Shown here: in pieces, positions 31,256-40,890 of the stretch | Layout: each line of letters opens with the position of its first letter | Numbering within the stretch: position 1 is the first letter of the stretch | Assembly (NCBI GenBank): GCA_018136815.1 | Contig: CM030937.1 | Location: 5,040,632-5,104,631 of the forward strand | Direction of reading: 5' to 3' | DNA length: 64,000 bases | Origin: Isochrysis galbana | Lineage: Eukaryota > Haptophyta > Isochrysidales > Isochrysidaceae | Translations under genes and position numbers: made by a program | The notes under the pieces: model-generated | Told to the model about the DNA's origin: nothing | Database searches by the model: none | Seen by the model: only the letters and a program-made list of their open reading frames with translations

Positions 31256-31960
31256 TGAACAGGTTGGAGGTTGGCTGAACAAGTTCCGATTCAACACTGA
31301 ACAAGTTGACAGGATCACGTAATAAGAAGAACAACAGAATGATTCACCGCGCTATGTAAAGCGGCACACATCGGCAATTCCACTGACTCAGCCAGAACAG
31401 CCCAAGCGGACATGGGCCGACAACCCAAAAAACGCATCGACACCAACGACTTCCGACCGCTATTCGAAAGCATAGAATGGCATAGACAACGAAGAACTAG
31501 CGAACTAGCACCGAGCCCAAAACTGACAAGACTAGCAAGAAAACTGGGAATAGGAATAGAACACATCATCAAACACGAGAAAATAGAACACAAACACACA
31601 AACGACCAAGGCTAAACAAGGGCGCGTGAAGACGAGACGCCCCGAGCTAGAAAAACTCGCCAGCAATGGGGGAAGCCGCGAGGCTAGTACCAGGCTAGGG
31701 CCCCCACACCGCGGTGTAACAACGCACGCGCCCAACTAAACGAGACCCAAGAGGCCTGCCCCCCCCCTCCCCCAACGCTAGGCCCAAAGTAGTGTACGTG
31801 GGCCGACCCCCCGAAACCAAACAAAAAGGAGCGAGGGGGGGAGCGGGAAGGGGAGAGAAAGGGGGGGCGAGGGCGATGTCGAGCGAGAATCCGGGAGTGG
31901 AGAGAACTGATAGTAGATAGGATAGTAGCATAGCGGGCATCTTCAAGAATGTTTTCTTTT
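31256..31960 (+). mobile_element. 5'-truncated LINE copy with ORF2 C-terminus and 3' tail
   Basis: Between about 31334 and 31615 the frame encodes LCKAAHIGNSTDSARTAQAD, then IDTNDFRPLFESIEWHRQRR, ending at TAA. Its position directly before the shared tail suggests an ORF2 C-terminus; this is an inference. The tail (GAGGCCTGCC..., AAAGTAGTGTACGTGGGCCG, CCCCGAAACCAAACAAAAAG) runs to CTTCAAGAATGTTTTCTTTT. The 5' limit and TSD were not found. Confidence 0.55.
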
Positions 31961-32389
31961 AGTTGGCAGTCATCCACAACAAGAGATGAAGAGCTAAGAG
32001 ACCAAAATCCTTTGGCGGGGAAATAGCCATAAAGAATATCAGCTGCGAGAGGAGTCACTCATGCCACCATGGTTGGGGGCGCTCAGTGGGAGCTCAAAGG
32101 CAACATACCCATACGCGCAACAATACGAAGCTGCCTTCTTACGGGCCACTCATGCGACATACACTGCACATGGAGGAACAGAAGAGGGCACACGCGCCAT
32201 TGTTCGGCATGAAGGAAAGAAAACACGGACTGTGGAGCCCACGAGGAGAGGTCTACACAAAGAGGTCCATTCTTTGACCAACGACAAGCGAGAGCGACCT
32301 GGGCAAGGCAAGATGGAGCTCTCCTAGTCGTAACATCTTTCACGCTCATCGCAGCTTACATACCGGAGAGGCATCATCATCTCCACTAT

Positions 32390-33733
32390 TCAATTATCGA
32401 GGTCGAGATCTTCCATCTCGAGTTCCTCACTCTCGTCAACCGCATCCTCGTCATCATCTTCATAAACCTCCTCAACAAGATTGTCAGCCATCTCCTGCTC
32501 GCGCTGCATCTGCTCGCGACGCGCTGCCTCGCGACGGTTCTGCACCTCAGCGTCGGTTGCGCCCCTCGCTTTGGCCGCGGCCTCTGCCTCTGCCGCCGCT
32601 GCCGCCGCCTCCTTCTCCGCCTTCTCTCTACGCTCCCTTGCACGGCGCGCCTGCACATCTGCGTTGTTGTTGCGGGTGGCTGCCGGCGTCTTCTTCTGCT
32701 TCTTTTCACCTGCTGATTTGACCTTCTTGGAGCTAGACAGCGTGGGGAGCGGGATGCGCATGAACGAATCAGTGCCAGACCGCAGCACCGCCGAGCCAGC
32801 ATCCTTGAGCGCAGTACTCACGAAGCGTGAGAGCGACGGAACATCCTCAGGACCCTCGAAGCCGCGCAGTAGCCGCGGCGGGTTGGCCGGTCGCTTGCCG
32901 GCGGTCTTGCTGCCAGCCTTTTTCGCAGCGGCTCGTTCGGCGATATCATCTGGGTCGGGTAGCACCACTGAGATGCGTTTGCCCAGGTGGCGCGCCTCGT
33001 CCTCATCCAATGTCTCGCCAATCTCATCCCCACGTCCCCATGCAAGCTTGGAGCCCTGACTGTTCTGCCCCAACGCAACAACCTCGATGGTGCGAAACGA
33101 GCGTGCAAGCTCCATGAGGACCTGGGAGTCTTTGTCCAGCTGAGCGAGAAGGCAAGGACGCCTGCCGCCACAGGTGGAGACGAAGGTCTTGTGGGTCTGG
33201 ATGCTGAGCACGTGAGGCTCCACCTTAGGCTTGACAAAGGCGGTGATGGCATAGGCGGAATTGCTCGAGGTGGCAGGCAACTGTTTTGGTGCAACACCAC
33301 CGTTGGCAAGCACGAGAAGCGGCTGTGTGCGGCGTACAAGACCAAGCTTGGAGACAACTGTCTTGTTTGACGGTAGCATTGTCTCGCAGTCGAGCACTCC
33401 TGCACGCACGATGCCCTTCATCGATCGTAGCGCCTCGGCAAAGAAGGGGTGGACGCGGTAGGGTCTGGGCAAGTGCTGTCCCGCAAATGGAAGCCCCGAA
33501 TAGCACTGGAGTAGCCACGGCTCACCGCCGAAGAGGACTGATTTGAGCTTGGCTGTATCGGCCGCCTCGATGGCCTCGATGTGCTCCGGCAGTCTGGCCT
33601 TCCACCACCAGTCGGGCATGGCGTAGGCGTAGCCGTAGTCGGGGCGCGAGATGGCCTGCCGGTACACACGCAGAGCCACCACTGAGAGCACGGCCACCAG
33701 GCACGCGTGGAGCGTGTAGCGGCAGCAGCCCAT
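32390..33733 (-). CDS. Membrane-anchored thioredoxin-like coiled-coil protein
   Basis: Single exon of 447 codons from ATG 33733. A signal anchor (YTLHACLVAVLSVVALRVY) is followed by a region that looks like a thioredoxin fold without a CxxC active site: GGEPWLLQCYSGLPFAGQHL, SMKGIVRAGVLDCETMLPSN and RRTQPLLVLANGGVAPKQL. A second alpha/beta stretch contains FRTIEVVALGQNSQGSK. From about residue 300 the chain is basic (SSSKKVKSAGEKKQKK), then a long charged coiled coil (ARRARERREKAEKEAAAAAA), then a very acidic tail (EDDDEDAVDESEELEMEDLD). The layout resembles ER-membrane DnaJ/thioredoxin-like proteins, but there is no J domain. The redox-inactive fold suggests a binding role. I do not recognise a named family. 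Confidence 0.7.
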   Translation of the reverse strand: MGCCRYTLHACLVAVLSVVALRVYRQAISRPDYGYAYAMPDWWWKARLPEHIEAIEAADTAKLKSVLFGGEPWLLQCYSGLPFAGQHLPRPYRVHPFFAEALRSMKGIVRAGVLDCETMLPSNKTVVSKLGLVRRTQPLLVLANGGVAPKQLPATSSNSAYAITAFVKPKVEPHVLSIQTHKTFVSTCGGRRPCLLAQLDKDSQVLMELARSFRTIEVVALGQNSQGSKLAWGRGDEIGETLDEDEARHLGKRISVVLPDPDDIAERAAAKKAGSKTAGKRPANPPRLLRGFEGPEDVPSLSRFVSTALKDAGSAVLRSGTDSFMRIPLPTLSSSKKVKSAGEKKQKKTPAATRNNNADVQARRARERREKAEKEAAAAAAEAEAAAKARGATDAEVQNRREAARREQMQREQEMADNLVEEVYEDDDEDAVDESEELEMEDLDLDN

Positions 33734-33773
33734 CGTGCTCCTCGCTGCCCTGTTCCCTCTCCCTCCGTCTCTC

Positions 33774-33824
33774 GCCCTCTCTCTCTCTCTCTCCCCTTCC
33801 CCCTCTCGCGGCCCCCACTCTCGC

Positions 33825-33884
<60 letters not shown>

Positions 33885-33906
33885 CCTCCCTCCCTCTCTC
33901 TCTCTC
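33774..33906. repeat. (CT)n microsatellite
   Basis: Plus-strand CTCTCT array, uninterrupted from about 33830 to 33880, immediately upstream of the minus-strand gene starting at 33733. On that gene's coding strand it reads GAGAGA. Confidence 0.95.
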
Positions 33907-34339
33907 ATATCTTCATCCTGTGCTCTCTCACTTCTCTTCTTCTCCTCTTCTTCTCCTTTCTCCGTCTATCTCTCGAATCTCTCCTCTCCTTTCTCCTCTT
34001 GATTTTGTTTTGTACGGTGGCTCGCCAGTGGAGCTGGGATGTTATTTATGAAGCTGACGGAGAGGAGAGAGAGAGACAGAGAGAGAGAGAGACAGAGAAG
34101 AGAAAAAGGAGTGGAGAAAACACTAGGTTTTCGGGCGGGAAGGCTTGGTGATCTGCGTGTGTCCGGGGGGGGGGGTGGGGTCTCTTCCCATCGTATTTAC
34201 TAGTAGTTACCCTCGTCGCAACTCCCACCGCCACGTGGAGGAGCGAGGAGATCAACCGAGGCCGCGGGGGGTGCCGAGGCGCGTTTTCTACTTGCTACGG
34301 AGCGTCGTAGGGAGTAAAGTAGGGTGCGCCCGTACAGTC

Positions 34340-34432
34340 TAGGGCGGTCAAACAGCTATTTTAACTTCTAAGGGTGAAAATTGACCAAGTCAAGATTGAG
34401 GATTCATTACGAGATTTTTGGATATGGTGACC
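34340..34432 (+). repeat. GGGCGGTCAAACAG repeat, copy A
   Basis: TAGGGCGGTCAAACAG...TTTTAACTTCTAAGGGTGAAAA...CAAGTCAAGATTGAGG is repeated at 39480-39560 with the same spacing. The first 16 bases also recur near 7070 (-), 49766 (+) and 54395 (-). Probably a terminus of a DNA element; no matching second end was located. Confidence 0.6.
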
Positions 34433-36028
34433 GGATAGGTGTAACTAGCACATATCCGGTGCCCTTTGGGCCCCAGACCTCCCACGGTAGCCCCCACAGC
34501 GATGCGTAACAAGAAACAAGAAAACGCGCAAACAGCAAACAGCAAACAGCAAATAAAAGGCCAGAAATCACTATCGCGGAGGGCCGACGTCCGACGCGAG
34601 CGCGGGCGAGCGTCGGGCCGCTAATCGACGCGTCCCTGGTGCAGCGTGCCTCGGCCAGCCACAGCCATGCACGCAGGCTGCCGGGCGCACCTCCTACTGC
34701 CCCCCATGCCCATCCCCGCTCCCCGCAGCCGCCTCATCCTCATCGCAAATCGCCCCCTCGCGGCCCTCGCTAGCGCGCCGCTCGATGAAATTTTTGACAC
34801 GAGACACGATCTTACAGAGTATCACCCAACACAAACCGTCGCGACTCCCACCGACCAAGTCCTAGATAGATAGGCTATTTATTCTGCCCAACACTTCCTC
34901 ACCACCGCCACACTCCTGACTCCTGAGAAATACTATACACTATACATCCTGGCATCTGGCATGGAGGTACATACTAAACGCCGACCAAGCGTCCTCTCAC
35001 GCATCACGGACCTCGCCATCCAAGATCAGCCGAACGACATCGTCGCCATCGAGGAAGAGGGGTGTGAGAAAAAGACGAAGAAGATGAAAACTCAACACGC
35101 ATAGCTGGGGAGAGTCACTGCGTGTTGAGAGGAGCGGGGGGGCAAGCGTGATTAGCTTTGTTTTGTACTAAAAAGAAAACAGGAATATATTGAGGACAAA
35201 AAAATTCACCCGGCCCTCTTTTGACGGAACGCGACTTCAAAAGTACGCGTTGCCGCTCACCCAGACGCCACGAGCCCCCCCCCCCCCCCGCCAGACCCAA
35301 AGTAGCGCACATGGCACATGGGTCGACCCCCCGAAACCGAAGAAAAAGGAACAAGGAACAAGGGGGGGAGCGGAAGGAGAGTGCGGGTGGGGCAAGGGCG
35401 ATGTCAAGCGCGGGGATCCCAGCTGAAAGGGAGTGCAAGTAGTTGCGTGCAGCAGTCAGCAGTCACCTTCAAGAATTTTTTTAGTGTAACGTGTCGGGTG
35501 ACCTAGGGCTGGCCGCAGTGTGTAGCACCCGCCATGCGGTTTTGGGTAATCAAAGCTGGGTGCAATGGTGCTAGCGCACGAGCCTCAAAGCAAGCATCAT
35601 TTCACAAAACGTGCAAGGTCTACCCACAGAGTTCCTTATCCCGTATCCTGAAAATGGAGGCGTTCCATCGTCTAGTACAGAGACGGAGAGAGCGCAAAAA
35701 TCAGACATCGGGATGGATACCAGTACTTCATTCAATGTTCATTGGGCGATAAGGGTGTGCATTGGCGGTGCGACGAGGTGCAGGGATAGGAACGAGGTAC
35801 GGAAGTGAAGAGGTTGATGTCGGTTAAAAGAGCGGCGGGTTCATTACGACAACAAAGCAGAGAAGAAAGGGCATGAGACAAATCTTGTGACGACAGTCAG
35901 GAAGGCAAGTTATGCGCTCAAGGAAAGGAAGCGGAGACACGCTCAAGCACCTAGTGCTGCGGGGGGAAAGTCTTGCCGCGAGCAAGCCGTCGGCGGCTTC
36001 AGCTAGGAACTGTGACCCTCGATCCAGC
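34433..36028. other. Repeat-containing region without a supported gene
   Basis: It holds a 3'-tail retroposon copy (listed separately). A 47-codon frame at 34961-35104 begins MEVHTKRRPSVLSRITDLAI and is too short to call. At 35087-35124 an 11-bp inverted repeat CTCAACACGCA...TGCGTGTTGAG surrounds a 16-nt loop. The rest, up to the chaperone gene's stop codon, shows nothing I recognise. Confidence 0.4.
35275..35482 (+). mobile_element. Retroposon 3'-tail copy
   Basis: CCAGACCCAAAGTAGCGCAC, GGTCGACCCCCCGAAACCGA, AGAAAAAGGAACAAGG and GGGCGATGTCAAGCG lead to CACCTTCAAGAATTTTTTTA. It is the 3' end of the LINE-related family, 5' truncated. Confidence 0.7.
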
Positions 36029-39000
36029 TCAATCTTCTTCATCGTCATACGGTTCGCAATTCTCCCCGCTGTCGTCCACATCGCATTCTTCTTGTGATTC
36101 TTCCACGGACTCCTCAACAGCCTTCGAAGTCGCCTGCTCGTCCTCTTTGGTAGCAGCTTGTGACTGAGCTTCTTCGCGGGCCACAGCCTCGCGCGCCAGC
36201 TCGGCCTTGACCTCACGTGCGGCTTCGGCAATCTCGTCCTTGACCGTTTTAGATGCGGCCCTCACTTTGGCAATCGCCGCATCCACAGCTTTGCTCGCCT
36301 CTGCCGCAGCTCTTACGGCAGCCGTGGCCTGGCGCCCATCCCCGTTTCTAGGCCCCTCGAGTACTGCGTCAAGCGCTACTGCCGCTGCCGAGGCTGCCTC
36401 AGTCGCTGAACGGAGGGCGTTGAAGGAGTCCGTCAAATGCCGTTGTGCCTTGGATGCGTCACTGGCTGTGCCTAGTTCACCGTCCCCGGCCGTTTTGGCA
36501 AGCGCCTTGGCCTCCTCAATGCGCTTGCGAAGCGCTACGACGAAAGAGGACTGCTCCACAAATATACGAAAACGCTCCTTGATTGGAGCAAGAGCGTCGG
36601 CAACGGCTGCAGCCTTGGCCTCATACTCCCGGCGCGACACATCGGCACCCTCTGCGGGATCAAGGCACACCAGAGGTGAGACATCGGCCTAAACGATGGG
36701 GTGGGTGAGGCGGGGAATGGTGCGAGAGCTCCGAGTCGGAGCGCGGTGGCCGAGATGGGATCGTCGGGCTTTCGTTCTGCACGGGAATGGTCAAATCTAT
36801 TACCTGTATACAACCAGTCTTCCACCTCGTTGATGACCTCCCTCAGAGTGTCCGCTTCCGCCTCGCTTGCGTACGGGGCGAGCTGGTCCGCCAAGGCATC
36901 TCGAGAAGTATAAAGGCTTGCCTCAAGGCTGTTCTTCATGGCAAGCGTGCGCTCGATCTCAGCGTCGCGAGTGGCCATTTCTACCTCTCTTGCACGTAAC
37001 GACTCAATTTGATCAGCCGACAGGCCCAGCTGAAGCTCCCAAGTCACAGAAACAGGCATCTCGTCCGTGGCCACGGTTACATCTTTGGCCACATCTCCAT
37101 TGCCCTCGTTTGCACCGGGAGAGCCGTTTCCGTCCATCAATTCGTTCGCTGGTCCGAACGACTCAGTGTTCACACCAGTCTCTCCCCCACCCACAGTCGC
37201 AGCATCATCGCTGACAGAGCTAGCAGCACTCATCTTGTTGGGATCGATACTCTTGTCGGCGTTGGCCATCTTCTCGGCCTCAGCGAGCATCGTCGCTGTG
37301 ATATGAGGCATCCCGTCCTCGTCAACGTGCGTCGTGAGCTTAACACACATCTCCGCTGTGGATGCCCTGCCGGAAGCCCAGCCTAGCATGGATGGTAGTC
37401 GCAAGGATGCTCCTCCACTGACTGAGGGGCATGCAATAAGACACCTCAACAGTGGTGATCGCAAAGCATCGCTGTTGCCGCCCGTGCCATCGTTGTCAGC
37501 TTCTTCGCAGCACTCGCAGTGCAGCTTTTCCCTCGGCGAAATTTGAACCTCATGCTCGGCTCTCCAAGGCAGCACGGTGCCTCGCCTCAACGAGGCTGAC
37601 CCCTGCGACCCTCCATCCAGAACTCGCCACCCGAATCGCAAAGGAAACCCCGCCGCTTCGACAAGTCGGAAGGGTTTGGCCTTGAAGTGCTTGCTTGTCA
37701 TTGCTGCTGCTAGGGCGGCACCCCTGGCGACCGCCTCGTCCGCATTGAGCGAGCGGCGAAGAGGATGCTGGAGAGCACTGCCAATCGCATCAGCAATCGC
37801 AGGCATGCGCGACAGCCCCCCAATCACTTCAACGGAGTGCAGCTGCTTGGAGTCGATCCCCGCTTCTCCTAGGAGGCGCTTACATACGCTGTCAGCGGAT
37901 TCGATCACAGGCTGAGCCATCTCCTCAAGCTGGGAACGCTTGAGTGAACAAGTGACATCGGTGTCTCCGACGAGGCAGTCAAGCGAGACTGACGCGTCAC
38001 GATTTGCAGAAAGAATGCGCCGCAACTTTTCGCAGGCATTGAGGAGACGCTGACACGCGCGGGGCGAGCTCCGCACGTCGGCCGACGTGCTCGATGCTAT
38101 TTGAGAGCAGAAATGCGAGAAGAGGATTTCGTCGAGAGCCTAACGGCACGCGGGAGAAGGGCAAGCTTGAGGTTTAGAGTTGCAAGTTGCACAGGCACGT
38201 GAGGGGGTGACGAGAGATGGAATCCCATTCGAAGCCTCAGTAAACTCTTCTCGTCAACCCTTGAGGTAAGCACAGATCTTGGTATTTTGGAAGAGATCAT
38301 CAACGGCAGGGTTGTGGGCTCTATGCAACAGCTTTCCATTGCATCAGTCTCTTTGCGGCAGGGAGTGGGGCAATCGCACAATGCGCTCATTCACCTTGCC
38401 ACCGGCTCCATCTGCGTGCACGTTGGCCAGCACCTTGAGCTCCCCCCGTTTAAGTGCTGCAACACACGCCTGGACACCCGAGTATCCCGCATCAACGAAG
38501 GCAACCAGACGCTCCTCATCGGCAGATAGGTCGGAGCGGGAGAGCGCATAGTCGAGTGCAGCAGCAGCGCCCTCCGAGACCAACCGGAGGCAGCGCGCGC
38601 CGGCCAGCTCGGTGGCGTGAATGACGGCTTGGCGTTGTGATGGCGAGAAATAGTACGGCACCGCCACCACCACTTCAGTGAGCGCCGAGCCATGGTCACG
38701 GTCGGCGATGTCCATGAGGTGGCGCAGGAGCATCGCAAAGAGCTGCACTGCCGTGAAGCGCACCTTGGCTCCGCAGTATTCTACCTCGACCTCGGCGGTG
38801 TGAGCCGCACCTTGGCTGATCAGCTCACGCGGCGCGATGACGTTGCTCGGGCTTCCCGCCCTTGCTGAAGCTGCACTCTCACCCCTTCTCCTCGCGTCGC
38901 CGTCAAAGCCGACGAGCGAAGGCGTCAGCCGGTGCGAGAGCTCGTTGGCTACGACGTCGACACCGCCACGCCGTGCGACAGCAACCACTGAATTCATCCC

Positions 39001-39093
39001 ACCCACATCGACCCCTACCGCCCCCGCCCCGCCCGTCAGCCGCGCGGCTTGGCAGAGCACGAGCAGCAGAGCCAGCGGGGGCACGCGGCGCAT
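36029..39093 (-). CDS. ER-type HSP110/ORP150-like chaperone
   Basis: Four exons on the minus strand: 39093..38395, 38331..38259, 38096..36804 and 36651..36029 (895 residues). The introns (63, 162, 152 nt) are GT-AG and restore one frame; intron phases are 0, 1, 1. The 63-nt intron is the least certain. A signal peptide (VPPLALLLVLCQAARLTGG) precedes an actin-like ATPase: AVGVDVGGMNSVVAVARR, VVVAVPYYFSPSQRQAVIHA, RLVAFVDAGYSGVQACVAAL, DVRSSPRACQRLLNACEKLR, and the adenosine motif VEVIGGLSRMPAIADAIGSA. A beta domain with an acidic Asp/Gly-rich insert and a helical lid (EVEDWLYTEGADVSRREYEA, using the last splice) follow. The C-terminal ~150 residues are Ala/Glu-rich coiled coil ending YDDEED, without a KDEL-like signal. 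HSP110/GRP170 proteins act as nucleotide exchange factors for BiP and as holdases in the ER lumen. Length and layout fit that class better than BiP. Confidence 0.85.
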
Positions 39094-39280
39094 CCCCGAG
39101 GAAGGGGAGAGAGAGAAAGGGGGAGATGCGAGACGGGGAGGGGGGTGGGGGTGGGAGAAAAGGCGGGGGGGGGGGGGGGGGGGAAGGGGGAAGGAGAAGG
39201 GGGGGTGAGAGGGAAGAGATAGGAAGAGATCGAGAGAGAGGGAGAGAGGGAGGGAGCGAGGGAGGGGGGGTAGAGAGAGT

Positions 39281-39284
<4 letters not shown>

Positions 39285-39351
<67 letters not shown>
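39285..39351. repeat. (GA)n microsatellite
   Basis: Uninterrupted GAGAGA array about 190 bp upstream of the chaperone start codon, inside a purine-rich stretch (39105-39430). On that gene's coding strand it is CT-rich. Confidence 0.95.
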
Positions 39352-39353
<2 letters not shown>

Positions 39354-39479
39354 GGGGGGGGGAGGGGGGAGGGAGGGGGGGGGGAGAAAGAGGAGAGAGG
39401 AGACCAAGACGAGGGAGAGGGAGAGGGGGTGTTTAAACATAAGTCGTGTTTTGTTGTAGATACCTGAGGCCTATTCTGC

Positions 39480-39560
39480 TAGGGCGGTCAAAGAGGACTT
39501 TTAACTTCTAAGTGTGAAAACTCACTAAGTCAAGATTGAGGTTAGATCTTTGGGTATGCT
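39480..39560 (+). repeat. GGGCGGTCAAACAG repeat, copy B
   Basis: TAGGGCGGTCAAAGAGGACT, TTTAACTTCTAAGTGTGAAA and AAGTCAAGATTGAGG parallel copy A at 34340 with scattered mismatches. Confidence 0.6.
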
Positions 39561-40272
39561 ACTCGCAATGGGAATACTAGGCAGGATCCTATGAGAAATA
39601 TGCACATTTTCGAAGCCATTTCGACACACAGACTGTACACGGACCCGAAAATGTAAAATGTTTTCGCGCTCGTGGCTCGTGGAAATTGAATATTGAAATT
39701 GAAATTGTGAAATTGAAATTGACGTTGACGTTGACGTTGACGTCAACCATCAACATCAACCACGCGAGACCAATAAAAAAATTTCCAACTGGGAAGATGC
39801 GCACCTTGTCGAACATGCGATGACTACATGCTCGTAGGCAGAGAGCCGTTCGATCGAGCCGGCAGCTGACGCGGCCGTAAAAGAGTCGTTGTTGGTTGCG
39901 GGCGGGAAAATGTCAGAGAGGTCATGGTAGGAGTAGTTGTCATTGTCTGCCATCGAGCGCTTCGAGCGTAGAGGTAGACGGAGGTTCTGAGGATTGCGAC
40001 GCGCGGCGTCGGAGAGTAGAGACGAGGCTAGCTAGCGAGCTAGTGGAAGAGAGAGAGGATGAGAATGAGAGCTTCTTAGGTCCAAGGTAGACACGAGGGG
40101 CTACAACGCGGGGACTCAAAAAGTTGCTGACCAACAGAGACAGACAAACTAAACCAAACGGGGCGAAAACTAACCACACTTGGACGGACGACCGAATGTC
40201 GGCACCAAGGCAACTTAGCAGCGCACGGACATGCGACAGAGGGGACGGCACAACGAGGGCAAACCTCGCTGG
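39561..40272. other. Host sequence before the copia insertion
   Basis: A short tandem run of GACGTT units lies at 39720-39744. A minus-strand frame from ATG 39953 (MADNDNYSYHDLSDIFPPAT...) has protein-like composition but no supported continuation. Nothing else was recognised. Confidence 0.35.
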
Positions 40273-40277
40273 GGGAG

Positions 40278-40890
40278 TATCACAGAGTGCCGTCATCTGC
40301 CAACACAACCCATTGGTCCTTACCGATAGAATCGTCTTTACCGATAACTTTGTCTGCCAGATTCCTTTCCATCAAGTCATCAGCCTCTTTCATCATGTGC
40401 ACCACCTTCTGGACTCTTCTCTACATTATCATCTGCAGTTGATGCACATCGAGTTCTTAGGGTTCCCGAGTCATTTGCACATCGACTTCTAGACCTCGCC
40501 TTCATCTTGGGGATCTCAGCTCACTCTAGATCGACTTAGTGCACCTAAGGAATCTCACCTTCATCAACACTCACGACGCTTCATCGGCTCATACTAAGGC
40601 AATACTCGCCGATTCCCTAAATCCTTGATTCCTTCTTTGTTCCCTCGCACGCCTTCCTGTTTGTCTCAGAGTATCATCCAAAGAACCGTGGTGGGGTATA
40701 TGTAAGGGTTTGTGCGAATGTGATTATTGTAGAATCACCGTGCCCCAGGGGTATCTTGGTGAGTTCCCCAGTGCCCCCAGGTGTCCCAGGTTCTGACCCT
40801 CACCCCTGTAGCACTGTCTCTCTCACTGTCTGTCATGACCTTACTGCTTTTTGTTGCCGCCCTGGCTGCTCCCTGGCAGCCAGTGCGATA
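40278..40890 (+). repeat. Copia 5' LTR
   Basis: 613 bp, TATCACAG...GTGCGATA. Same length as the 3' LTR and differing by one visible base. Confidence 0.95.
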
